From an uncultured Bacilli bacterium (GTDB lineage Bacteria > Bacillota_I > Bacilli_A > RF39 > UBA660), in assembly GCA_904502155.1 (NCBI GenBank), contig CAJGDV010000014.1, positions 1 through 18,347 of the forward strand: a stretch of DNA of 18,347 nt, in the 5' to 3' direction. Positions 1 to 7,023 of this stretch are shown piece after piece (position 1 is the first letter of the stretch; every line of letters starts with the position of its first letter). The position numbers and the translations under genes are program-made. The notes beneath the pieces were generated by a model. It worked only from the letters and a program-made list of their open reading frames with translations. It was not told where the DNA came from and made no database searches.

Positions 1-581
1 CCTTTATTAAAATCACCACCACCAATAATATTTACACATCTTGTATTAGATATACTTAAATTATTAAGATATAATTTTTTATAATTAGAAACAATAAGTT
101 CAGCACAACTTTTACTATTACCATATGTATTATTTCCACCTATAACATTTTCCTCTAAATAGATATCTGTATTATTTAAATAAACCGCATCAGTAGAAAT
201 ATTTACAAATGATTTAACTGAATCACAGTTTCTAACTGCTTCTAATAAATTTAAAAGACCAATACTATTTGTTTCATAAGTATTTTTAGGATTATTATTT
301 GCTTCACCAACTTGCGCTATTGATGCTAGATGAAATACAATATCAGGTTTAAAATCATTTATTACTGTATTTAATTTATTATAATCTTTTATATCTCCAA
401 TAACACTTTTCATTTCATTTTCAATATTTAAAAAATCAAATAGGGAAGGATTTGTTTTACTTTCAAGTGCATATCCTAAAACATCAGCACCAAAATTAAT
501 TAAAATCTTAGAAAGCCATGCACCTTTAAAACCTGTATGACCTGTTATAAGGATTTTTTTGTTTTTATAAAAATTTTTCAT
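1..581 (-). CDS. CDP-glucose 4,6-dehydratase-like SDR enzyme (3' end cut by window edge)
   Basis: N-terminal 193 residues of an extended short-chain dehydrogenase/reductase that acts on sugar nucleotides. The Rossmann glycine motif GHTGFKG is at residues 14-20. A family-typical FKPDIVFHLA stretch follows, then STD at 129-131 and the catalytic Tyr153-x3-Lys157 (YGNSK). NIIGGGDF lies near the cut end. The run TNPSLF, the Y-x3-K followed by CAEL and the GGGD motif resemble CDP-glucose 4,6-dehydratase (RfbG type), which makes CDP-4-keto-6-deoxyglucose for surface polysaccharide. Where that family usually reads TTDKCYEN this protein reads STDAVYLN, so the substrate could be another NDP-sugar. The ATG at 581 follows a GAAAGGA SD. 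The gene begins 17 bases after the thioesterase stop with no terminator between, so the two are probably co-transcribed. The missing C-terminus holds much of the substrate site. Confidence 0.8.
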   Translation of the reverse strand, partial: MKNFYKNKKILITGHTGFKGAWLSKILINFGADVLGYALESKTNPSLFDFLNIENEMKSVIGDIKDYNKLNTVINDFKPDIVFHLASIAQVGEANNNPKNTYETNSIGLLNLLEAVRNCDSVKSFVNISTDAVYLNNTDIYLEENVIGGNNTYGNSKSCAELIVSNYKKLYLNNLSISNTRCVNIIGGGDFNK

Positions 582-598
582 ATTAAATTTCCTTTCAA

Positions 599-994
599 TT
601 ATATATAGTTGTATGTTATATTTGCTACACTAGTTAAAACATCATTATCATCATAAACTGAAACTTCAAAAAAAGCCACATTTTTACCATTCTTAATAGA
701 TTTAGCAATTGCTTTAAGTTTATTTCCTTTACTAGGTTTTAAGTAGCTTATTGATGAATTAATAGTAACAGCATTTCTACCATCAGTCATTGCTGCTATT
801 CCAGCTGCAGTATCAGCAAGACCAAAAATATAGCCACCATGTACTATATTAAGATGATTAGTACTAGTATTAGTAATAATACCTTCTAATTCACAATAAT
901 TAGGTTCAACTTTAATAACTTCGTAATTATTAGCTTCAATAAATCCTTTACAAGCTTTTACTTGTTCTCTTGCATATTCTGTTAAATTTTCCAT
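599..994 (-). CDS. PaaI-type hotdog-fold thioesterase
   Basis: 131-residue single-domain protein of the acyl-CoA thioesterase (PaaI/4HBT) family, which hydrolyses acyl- or aryl-CoA thioesters in the cytoplasm. The hallmark HGG motif lies in NIVHGGYIFGLADTAAG, where the HGG caps the hot-dog helix and the Asp in LADTAAG is the usual catalytic acid position. The following INSSISYLKP and the C-terminal strands fit the fold. Length is normal for the family. I start it at 994: this ATG follows GGTGATAAC, a form of SD used throughout the window. The in-frame ATG at 1006 lies just upstream and has no SD. It sits between the terminator of the DUF2207 operon and the dehydratase gene, so it is probably the first gene of a new minus-strand unit. 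The natural substrate cannot be read from sequence. Confidence 0.85.
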   Translation of the reverse strand: MENLTEYAREQVKACKGFIEANNYEVIKVEPNYCELEGIITNTSTNHLNIVHGGYIFGLADTAAGIAAMTDGRNAVTINSSISYLKPSKGNKLKAIAKSIKNGKNVAFFEVSVYDDNDVLTSVANITYNYI

Positions 995-1012
995 TGTTAT
1001 CACCATAAAAAG

Positions 1013-1021
1013 ATTATCATA
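1013..1021 (-). promoter_or_regulatory. Putative -10 for the thioesterase-dehydratase unit
   Basis: Reading the minus strand, TATGATAAT lies directly after the U-tract of the DUF2207 terminator, 19 bases before the ATG at 994. No good -35 is seen. A TTGATT in the terminator loop is 15 bases upstream of GATAAT, shorter than ideal. Confidence 0.3.
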
Positions 1022-1050
1022 AAAAACTCAAGGAATCAATTCCTTGAGTT
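1021..1050 (-). terminator. Intrinsic terminator of the lemA-DUF2207 operon
   Basis: Perfect 11-bp inverted repeat (1025-1035 with 1040-1050, loop 1036-1039). On the minus strand it is followed by six U residues (1026-1021). It begins about 20 bases after the DUF2207 stop codon and insulates the thioesterase downstream. Confidence 0.85.
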
Positions 1051-1071
1051 ATATTTATTTTCTATAGATTC

Positions 1072-3462
1072 TTACCAAGAACCTCCTCCGCCACCACCGG
1101 AACCTCCGCCTGATGAACCTCCACCTGACGAACTAGATGGGGAAGAAGTCATAGAACTTTGTGCACTTTGCATTGTTGAATTCATAAATGTTCCAAATGA
1201 ATGCATATTAAATGTTGTAGAACCTGAATACCAACTTGGTGGTTGTATTGCGATTGTTTCAAATTTTTCAATCCATTTTTCAGAAACACCAAGTACATAT
1301 GTATAAGGTAAAATATTGTAAAAATAAGATGGATCATTCATTACTAAACTTTCTAATCTATCTTTTTCAGCAGTTTCTAAAAAGTTTCTAAATCCTTTTA
1401 ATTTACCTAACATTTGATTACCATATGCAGTTCTTTTAGACATTATACTTCCAAAGAACATTATACCTAATATACATATATATCCTATAAAATATATTAT
1501 TATATATAATGGATCTAACGATAATGCTGGATAAACAAATATCATCCATGGAATTACACCCATAATTACAAAGAAAATAAGCGATACAAGAATACTTATA
1601 AATCCTTTTTTAAGTTTACCATTTATTTCTATTCCTTGACCACTTATAGATGATACTAAAAATGCTCCTGAAAATGCAGGAAGAATCATAGCAGCTATAA
1701 GCGTTGAAAAATCAGAATATTCTAATACAGGTCTAGCTGTAATTAAACCTAAACTAATTAATATCATAAGAAAGATATAAATATATTTATTAATAGAACT
1801 TTTTTCAAATATTTTTTCTTTGTTTTCTTTTCTATTTATGTTACTTATTATTCTATTAGTAACAGTGTAAAAATTATTTGTTAAATCTGATTCAGTTACA
1901 ATATTTTTTTGTGGTTCAGTTTTTCCAAATAAATTTAATTTTGGAGTAAATAATCCATCGAAAAATGTTTTTTCATCTTCATTTAAACCATCATACTCTT
2001 TAATTTTCTCAATTTCAAAAGTTTTAATTTTACCAAAAATTCCTTGATTTTCAATTTCATTAATTTTTAAATATCCTTTATTAGCTAAATAAATAAGTAA
2101 TGAAACAACTCCTTCACTAGTTGCAGTACCATGATACATAAAACCAACTTCAGCACTATTAAGTCCTTGTGGAGGATAAAATTCTACTGTTTCAACAACT
2201 TGATCATCATGACCAAATTTCTTCCATAATAAGAAAGATATGATAAGGAAAACAATAGGTAAAACTAAGGCACAAATCATGTATAAATCAAAATTACTAC
2301 TAGCATTTACAAAATAGCCTTCAGGAAGTTCAAGACGAACTGTTAGTCCTTCACCAGGCATTAAATGAGTATTTAAACTACCTTTAATAATATTACCATT
2401 AACTTCATATTTAATTCCCTCATTTTGAGTAGAACCTTTTTCACCATATGAAAAACCTAATTTTGAAGCATCAAACTCTTTAGGCATTTTTATAGTAAAA
2501 GTAACATTATCAATAACAGTATCCCATTCGTTACCAATAATATTAAAATAAAATTCATCAAAATCTTTTGACGGATCTTTTCCAAGATTATATAAATAAC
2601 TAATTAGATAATTTTTGTCACCTTTTAAAGTTTTATTAGGGTCACCAATTTTTAAAACTAAATAACCATTTTCATTATATTTTGTAAATTGATCATCAAC
2701 TGTAATATTTGTAATTTTAGCTCTGTTACTTGATTTTGAACCATCAAGTCTTATAACACTATTTTTTAGTGGTATCTTTCTAAAAATACCATGTTTAGAT
2801 ATATTAAAAGTTGCACCAATTGATTCTTTTATAAAAAAAGTATTATTTTCATTAACACTTATATTTATATCATATTTATTTAATACATAATCATAATTTT
2901 GATAAATTTCAAGTGTCTCTTGTTTTTCATTTTCTTTACTATCTACATTAAATTCATAAGTAACATCATCAGTAATAGGATCAATTCCATCAGGATTTAA
3001 TTTTATTTCATTATAAATATAATTATGAGCCACTTCCTTATCAGCAGGTTCGATAAATAATTTATAATAAACAATTTCTCCTATGTCATGTCCTTCAAAC
3101 ATATTTTTGTTATCAATTTTGATACTTATATAACTACCATTTTCTAATGAATCACTCCATATACCATTATATCCATCTGTTTCTCCAATTTTTTCACGAT
3201 TTAAATCATAAAAACGAACTACATAATGATAATAATATGTTGTATCAATTTTTTTATTAGCGTATCCAGATAAAGCAGTAGAGTTATCATCATAAGTTAT
3301 ATAATCTAGATTAATAGCAAATTCCTCAGCATTAAATAAGCTACTATTACCAAGTTTTGTAAATTCACTTATATAACTTTTACATTCTGCTTTTATTGGA
3401 CTTAAAAAAAACAAGGAAATTAAGAAAATAAATATACTTAATCTGTAAAATTTACTTTTCAT
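1072..3462 (-). CDS. DUF2207 family membrane protein
   Basis: 796-residue predicted membrane protein. It has an N-terminal signal-like segment (about residues 9-26) and a long extracytoplasmic beta-rich region. The DUF2207 N-terminal part spans about 190-390, recognisable from GIFRKIPL and the later YLYNLG. TM segments follow at about 393-414, 560-577, 585-606, 622-645 and 652-673. The conserved cytoplasmic C-terminal block (YGNQMLGKLKGFRNFLETAEKD, then LPYTYVLGV and WIEKF) is present. The end is a Ser-rich then Gly-rich tail finishing in GGSW, typical of the family. Residues 30-180 precede the usual domain and I do not recognise them. The function of DUF2207 proteins is not established. The lemA gene ends 12 bases upstream and the pair is a common one, so they probably act together at the membrane. 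Two adjacent ATGs exist (3465, 3462); the second has better spacing from AGGAGG. An intrinsic terminator follows. Confidence 0.9.
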   Translation of the reverse strand: MKSKFYRLSIFIFLISLFFLSPIKAECKSYISEFTKLGNSSLFNAEEFAINLDYITYDDNSTALSGYANKKIDTTYYYHYVVRFYDLNREKIGETDGYNGIWSDSLENGSYISIKIDNKNMFEGHDIGEIVYYKLFIEPADKEVAHNYIYNEIKLNPDGIDPITDDVTYEFNVDSKENEKQETLEIYQNYDYVLNKYDINISVNENNTFFIKESIGATFNISKHGIFRKIPLKNSVIRLDGSKSSNRAKITNITVDDQFTKYNENGYLVLKIGDPNKTLKGDKNYLISYLYNLGKDPSKDFDEFYFNIIGNEWDTVIDNVTFTIKMPKEFDASKLGFSYGEKGSTQNEGIKYEVNGNIIKGSLNTHLMPGEGLTVRLELPEGYFVNASSNFDLYMICALVLPIVFLIISFLLWKKFGHDDQVVETVEFYPPQGLNSAEVGFMYHGTATSEGVVSLLIYLANKGYLKINEIENQGIFGKIKTFEIEKIKEYDGLNEDEKTFFDGLFTPKLNLFGKTEPQKNIVTESDLTNNFYTVTNRIISNINRKENKEKIFEKSSINKYIYIFLMILISLGLITARPVLEYSDFSTLIAAMILPAFSGAFLVSSISGQGIEINGKLKKGFISILVSLIFFVIMGVIPWMIFVYPALSLDPLYIIIYFIGYICILGIMFFGSIMSKRTAYGNQMLGKLKGFRNFLETAEKDRLESLVMNDPSYFYNILPYTYVLGVSEKWIEKFETIAIQPPSWYSGSTTFNMHSFGTFMNSTMQSAQSSMTSSPSSSSGGGSSGGGSGGGGGGSW

Positions 3463-3474
3463 CATTTCCTCCTA

Positions 3475-4026
3475 TTAAAATTGAACTTTCACATTTTTTC
3501 TTTCTTCTTCAGCTGCTTCAAACATTTCTTGTTCTTTGAATCCAAAAATACCTGCAAAAATATTACTTGGGAACATTTGAACTTTATTATTTAATGTTTT
3601 TACTGCACCATTATAATATTTTCTAGCATTAGCGATATCTTCTTCTATTTTAGATAATTCTTTTTGTAATTCTTGAAAGTTTGTATTAGCTTTTAAATCA
3701 GGATAAGCTTCAGCTATTGCCATTAATTTTGATAAGCCTTGTGTAAGTTTATTATTAACATCAACTTTTTCATTAGAACTCATTTTATCATAACTACTAT
3801 TTCTTAGTTCAATAACTTCACTAAGAGTTTCTTTTTCATGTTTAGCATATCCTTTTACAGTTTCAACAAGATTAGGTATTAAATCCCATCTTTTTATAAG
3901 ATAAACATCCATAGTAGAGAATGCTTCTTTAACTGTATTATTTAATTTAACAAAACCATTATATGTTGCAATAGCATATATTACGATTAATAGTACTAAA
4001 GCAACAGCTATTATTGCATATATCAT
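3475..4026 (-). CDS. lemA: LemA family protein
   Basis: 183-residue protein with one N-terminal TM helix (about residues 2-22) and an all-helical cytoplasmic or extracytoplasmic domain. The LemA signature is clear: YNGFVKLNN, then FSTMDVYLIKRWDLIPNLVETVKGYAKHE, then LKANTNFQELQKELSKIEEDI, then ARKYYNGAVKTLNN and FPSNIFAGIFGF. Length matches the family (about 180-190). LemA proteins are widespread and their biochemical role is unsettled; many sit beside DUF2207 or TPM-domain genes, as here. The SD is AGGAGG seven bases before the ATG. It is the first gene of a two-gene operon with the DUF2207 gene. Confidence 0.95.
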   Translation of the reverse strand: MIYAIIAVALVLLIVIYAIATYNGFVKLNNTVKEAFSTMDVYLIKRWDLIPNLVETVKGYAKHEKETLSEVIELRNSSYDKMSSNEKVDVNNKLTQGLSKLMAIAEAYPDLKANTNFQELQKELSKIEEDIANARKYYNGAVKTLNNKVQMFPSNIFAGIFGFKEQEMFEAAEEERKNVKVQF

Positions 4027-4052
4027 TTTTTCACCTCCTATTATATTTACAT

Positions 4053-4061
4053 TTTATCACA
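4053..4061 (-). promoter_or_regulatory. Putative extended -10 for lemA operon
   Basis: Minus-strand TGtGATAAA, immediately after the A/T run that forms the tail of the upstream gene's terminator hairpin and 27 bases before the lemA ATG. A TATAAT lies closer, against the SD, but its start point would remove the SD. No clear -35. Confidence 0.4.
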
Positions 4062-4089
4062 AAAAAAATAATGATTAAACATTATTTTT
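4061..4089 (-). terminator. Weak AT-only terminator hairpin
   Basis: 10-bp stem (4064-4073 with 4080-4089) with a 6-base loop. The stop codon of the minus-strand gene ending at 4082 lies in the ascending arm. It is followed by a U-run that partly overlaps the stem. Almost no G-C pairs, so efficiency is doubtful. Confidence 0.45.
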
Positions 4090-4771
4090 CTACTTTTATA
4101 CTATTAAGTATTTTATTATCATAATTATTTGTAAATGTTAAAACATAATTTTTCATATTATCCTCAATAACAACAGTAATATTTTGGTTAGAACTTAAAA
4201 TAAATCCATTTAAATCTCCATCAATTTTTGTTATTTTAGTTGTATTTGGTAAAATATTAAATCCAACTGATTCAATATAATAATTTAATCTCATATCTTC
4301 AATTTTAGTTACAAAAGATGAATTAAAATCACGATTTAATACAAATAGTATAAAATCATAATCACTTTTAATTTTTTTATCTAATAATTCTTTATATGAT
4401 TTATGAAATTTTTTAATAAAAAGGTCTTCTTTATCATAATTTAATAAAGCTTTATAAAACATTTCACGATATGCTATTCGATGTTCTAATTTAAATTTTT
4501 TATCATCATTAGTACATAAGATTTGGTCTTCTTTTTTTGTACACTCGTAGTCATCAAAAACATCTTCTAGTTTTAATTTATTTAAACTTATATAATTTTC
4601 TACTTTTTTTGTTTTTATTGTTAATTTTTCATTTAATTTAGCATTAATAATTGGATTTTTAATTTCACCTTTATAATCATATCGAATTAAATAATATGTT
4701 TTTATACCTAAAAATAAAATTACTAAAATAATAAATAATAATATTAAATAAACTAAAATTCTCTTTTTCAT
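4082..4771 (-). CDS. Membrane-anchored hypothetical protein with a cysteine hairpin
   Basis: 229-residue protein with one N-terminal TM helix (about residues 5-24) behind a short Lys/Arg leader, giving N-in topology and a mainly polar extracytoplasmic domain. That domain holds exactly two cysteines, Cys77 and Cys86 (C-x8-C-T-N-D), probably a disulfide-bonded beta hairpin. The motif resembles that of the four-TM protein at 8487-9314. I recognise no named family. The start is the ATG at 4771; a GTG nine bases upstream is part of the AGGTGA SD and is unlikely to be used. It is divergent from the CPBP protease gene, with only 57 bases between the two start codons, and it ends 56 bases before lemA in the same direction. 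Confidence 0.75.
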   Translation of the reverse strand: MKKRILVYLILLFIILVILFLGIKTYYLIRYDYKGEIKNPIINAKLNEKLTIKTKKVENYISLNKLKLEDVFDDYECTKKEDQILCTNDDKKFKLEHRIAYREMFYKALLNYDKEDLFIKKFHKSYKELLDKKIKSDYDFILFVLNRDFNSSFVTKIEDMRLNYYIESVGFNILPNTTKITKIDGDLNGFILSSNQNITVVIEDNMKNYVLTFTNNYDNKILNSIKVEK

Positions 4772-4788
4772 ATTTTTCACCTATAATA

Positions 4789-4794
4789 ATTATA
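4789..4794 (-). promoter_or_regulatory. Putative -10 (TATAAT), minus strand
   Basis: TATAAT, seven bases before the AGGTGA SD of the gene starting at 4771. There is no TG extension and only a poor -35. The predicted start falls on the first base of the SD. Its footprint would overlap the divergent promoter at 4805-4813. Confidence 0.4.
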
Positions 4795-4804
4795 TAATAA
4801 AATA

Positions 4805-4813
4805 TGATATAAT
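4805..4813 (+). promoter_or_regulatory. Extended -10 promoter of the CPBP protease gene
   Basis: Perfect TGaTATAAT with no recognisable -35. The predicted start (about 4820) falls within the AGGTGA SD (4819-4824), giving a leader of about ten bases. Confidence 0.65.
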
Positions 4814-4828
4814 GAAATAGGTGATTTT

Positions 4829-5707
4829 ATGAAAAAAATAAATTTAATAGGCAAGTCATTATTAAAGTGGTTTGTTTCACTTAATTTAAGTTCAATTTTA
4901 ATATTACTTTTTTTTGCAGGAATTATAATAATGAAAAATCCTAATCTTACAGAAGTTAAAATTGAAAATCAAGCAATAAATCAATTAATAACAATATTAT
5001 CAACATTATGTGGATTTTATATTTTTAAAAAAAGTATGAATGAAAAAATAGAAATAAAAAAAGAAAAATTAAATATAAAAAACATTATCATTTATAGTTT
5101 AATTTTAATAAGTATAGGTAATATAGGGGAATACTTTGTAAAATTTTTAAATTTATTATTAAATAAGGTTGGTTATGATTTTAATATTGCAGCTTATAAT
5201 AATGTTTTTGCTGCTAATAATATAATTGACTATTTAATGATTCTTATTTCTGTTGTTATTGTAGCTCCTATTGTTGAGGAATTAATGTATCGATTTATTT
5301 TAAATAACTCATTAAAAGAGTATGGCAAATTATCATCTTTAATTGTTTCTAGTTTTTTATTTGGAATTGTACATTGTCAGTTTTACCAAATTATGCCTGC
5401 TATGGCTGCTGGTATAATTCTTAGTTTAATATATTTTAAAACTAATGATATTAGATATTCAATTATAGTTCACATGCTAAATAATTTGACAGCTACTTTA
5501 CTTATGTTTTTCAATATAAATAATCATATTGTAAATATAAGTCTAATTATACTAGGTTTAGCATTTTTATTTTTTAAAAAAGATTTACTTTCGGTACCAA
5601 TGAAAAACAATGGATTTAAATATAATTGGCTATTAAAATCATTTCCTTTAGTTATTTTTTTAATAATTTGTATAATAATTACCTTTGGACAATTGACAAA
5701 AATTTAA
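4829..5707 (+). CDS. CPBP-family intramembrane protease (CAAX protease/Abi family)
   Basis: 292-residue multi-pass membrane protein of the CPBP (CAAX-processing and bacteriocin-processing, formerly Abi) family of intramembrane glutamic proteases. All catalytic motifs are present. Motif 1 is VEELMYR (Glu150, Glu151, Arg155). Motif 2 is FGIVH (Phe178, His182). Motif 3 is HMLNN (His215, Asn218/Asn219). About eight hydrophobic helices flank them. Bacterial members process small peptides, bacteriocins or membrane proteins, or confer self-immunity; the substrate here is unknown and no bacteriocin precursor is visible nearby. The ATG follows AGGTGA with normal spacing. No terminator is seen after the stop; instead the -35 of the next gene overlaps its last codons, so some readthrough into the coiled-coil gene at 5747 is likely. 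Confidence 0.9.
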   Translation: MKKINLIGKSLLKWFVSLNLSSILILLFFAGIIIMKNPNLTEVKIENQAINQLITILSTLCGFYIFKKSMNEKIEIKKEKLNIKNIIIYSLILISIGNIGEYFVKFLNLLLNKVGYDFNIAAYNNVFAANNIIDYLMILISVVIVAPIVEELMYRFILNNSLKEYGKLSSLIVSSFLFGIVHCQFYQIMPAMAAGIILSLIYFKTNDIRYSIIVHMLNNLTATLLMFFNINNHIVNISLIILGLAFLFFKKDLLSVPMKNNGFKYNWLLKSFPLVIFLIICIIITFGQLTKI

Positions 5708-5720
5708 ATTATGATATAGT
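5693..5720 (+). promoter_or_regulatory. Consensus sigma-A promoter upstream of the 5747 gene
   Basis: TTGACA (5693-5698), a 16-base spacer, then TATAGT (5715-5720) with a TG extension at 5712-5713. The -35 lies inside the end of the protease CDS. A small dyad (CTCA-gttt-TGAG, 5727-5738) sits at the predicted start site and could be an operator or a leader hairpin touching the SD. This is the only promoter here with a perfect -35. Confidence 0.75.
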
Positions 5721-5746
5721 ATAAAACTCAGTTTTGAGGTGTAAAA

Positions 5747-6304
5747 ATGAAAAAATATATTAATGATTTAAATGAAAGAAAAAAACAACTTAGAGAAGAA
5801 GTAAAAGAATTAAATAAAAAACGTTCTGATTTAATTACAAAAAAACATAAATTAATGAGAGAAAATTCAATGATCGAATTTGATACCTTATATGGTAACG
5901 ATTGTCAAGATAAGGATTTAAGAGCATATAATAAATTATTAAAAAGTGCAATAGCATCAGGTCTTATTTGTGTTACTACAGTATTTTTACCTAATGGAAT
6001 TATCCTTTTAACTCTTTCTGGTATAGTAAATGGTTTTTTAATTAAAAAAACAATTGAAGTTAAGAAAAAAGTTGAAGATATAAGAAATTATAATAAAGCA
6101 TTAATTGAAAGAAAACGTAAAGCTAATAGTATGAAAATTAGTGAATATAATTCTCTTATTAAACAAATAGATTATGCTGTTAAAATTAAAGAAGAAAAAT
6201 TATCTAAAATTGATGAAAAAATATTCGAAGTAAAAAATCATACAATGCCTAAAAATTATTATAGTGAGAAGGCTAAGGTTATTGAATTTAAGAAAACGAA
6301 GTAG
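5747..6304 (+). CDS. Coiled-coil protein with central hydrophobic segment, hypothetical
   Basis: 185-residue Lys/Glu-rich protein. Residues 1-45 form a likely coiled coil. Residues 67-99 are hydrophobic (two short helices around a Pro-Asn-Gly turn), probably a membrane hairpin. Residues 100-160 are a second coiled coil, and the tail carries KVIEFKK. This puts both coiled-coil arms on the same, probably cytoplasmic, face. I recognise no family. The gene at 7024 has the same overall plan and a similar tail (KIVSFKK), so the two may be distant relatives. The SD is GAGGTG before the ATG, and it has its own strong promoter. The stop codon TAG forms the loop of the terminator. Confidence 0.7.
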   Translation: MKKYINDLNERKKQLREEVKELNKKRSDLITKKHKLMRENSMIEFDTLYGNDCQDKDLRAYNKLLKSAIASGLICVTTVFLPNGIILLTLSGIVNGFLIKKTIEVKKKVEDIRNYNKALIERKRKANSMKISEYNSLIKQIDYAVKIKEEKLSKIDEKIFEVKNHTMPKNYYSEKAKVIEFKKTK

Positions 6305-6318
6305 TCTTCGTTTTTTTT
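6293..6318 (+). terminator. Intrinsic terminator with stop codon in the loop
   Basis: Stem 6293-6301 with 6306-6314, core ACGAAG/CTTCGT, followed by a T-run (6311-6318). The four-base loop TAGT (6302-6305) contains the TAG stop of the upstream gene. Confidence 0.85.
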
Positions 6319-6319
6319 G

Positions 6320-6328
6320 TGTTATAAT
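6320..6328 (+). promoter_or_regulatory. Extended -10 promoter of the 6346 gene
   Basis: TGtTATAAT beginning two bases after the terminator T-run. The -35 position falls in the terminator hairpin and shows no match. The predicted start (about 6335) coincides with the AGGTGA SD at 6335-6340. Confidence 0.65.
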
Positions 6329-6345
6329 TAAAATAGGTGATAATA

Positions 6346-6981
6346 ATGAAAAATAAAATGGGAATTATAGTAAGTTTAATATTAGTAATTTTATTTGCAA
6401 TATATATAGATTATGATTATGCTAAAAGAAAAAATCAATTACCTAAATTAGTTATAAAAAATAATAGTAATTATGTTGGATTTTTATATAAAGTATTTAA
6501 ATGTGATGATTATATTTCTTTTGCTAATTATTCTGTAAAGAAAGTAAAATGTAATAATAAAATTAAAGATGTTTATATTAACAAGCAAGGTGTAAAAATA
6601 GAAAAAGAAAAATATAAAATGATTTTTAATTTATTTAGTGATGAAATAGATAATTTTAAAAATGATAAAGAAGTAAACAATGCTTATTTTCTATCTAAAG
6701 AATATAATGAAAAAACATTTAAAGTAATTGATGGAAGTGCATTTATAAATAATGATAAGACTTATTCATTAGTTAATTTTTATAAATGGGATAAAGAAAA
6801 ATGGATTATCGATGATAAAGAATATTGCATGACACTAGAAAATAATAAATTTAAAATTTATAATTATAAAAATAACAAATGTGAAGATGAAATTAATATT
6901 GAACCAACTAAAAAATTTTGTAATATTGTTAAAGAAAATAAAAACTTACAAAAGGACTTTTTAATGAAATTTTGTAAATAA
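6346..6981 (+). CDS. Membrane-anchored hypothetical protein with six cysteines
   Basis: 211 residues. One N-terminal TM or uncleaved signal anchor (about residues 5-22) is followed by a hydrophilic domain predicted outside the cell. That domain has six cysteines (53, 69, 161, 179, 192, 210) and none elsewhere, enough for three disulfides. The rest is Lys/Asn/Tyr-rich with no motif I can name. The start is the ATG at 6346, preceded by AGGTGA; a GTG at 6337 is part of that SD. It has its own extended -10 promoter directly after the previous terminator. I see no hairpin after its stop, so transcription may continue into the 7024 gene. Confidence 0.7.
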   Translation: MKNKMGIIVSLILVILFAIYIDYDYAKRKNQLPKLVIKNNSNYVGFLYKVFKCDDYISFANYSVKKVKCNNKIKDVYINKQGVKIEKEKYKMIFNLFSDEIDNFKNDKEVNNAYFLSKEYNEKTFKVIDGSAFINNDKTYSLVNFYKWDKEKWIIDDKEYCMTLENNKFKIYNYKNNKCEDEINIEPTKKFCNIVKENKNLQKDFLMKFCK

Positions 6982-6990
6982 TTAAATTGA

Positions 6991-6999
6991 TGGTATAAT
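6991..6999 (+). promoter_or_regulatory. Extended -10 promoter of the 7024 gene
   Basis: TGgTATAAT ten bases after the previous stop codon. A weak TTTGTA lies at the -35 position inside the end of the previous CDS. The downstream SD is unusual: a run of six G (7013-7018) before the ATG at 7024. Confidence 0.6.
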
Positions 7000-7023
7000 A
7001 TATCCTTGTAATGGGGGGTTATA

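Noticed and set aside
4829..5707. CPBP protease as part of a bacteriocin or immunity locus
   Set aside because: No short Gly-Gly leader peptide, ABC exporter or regulator is seen nearby; the family is also common as a housekeeping membrane protease.
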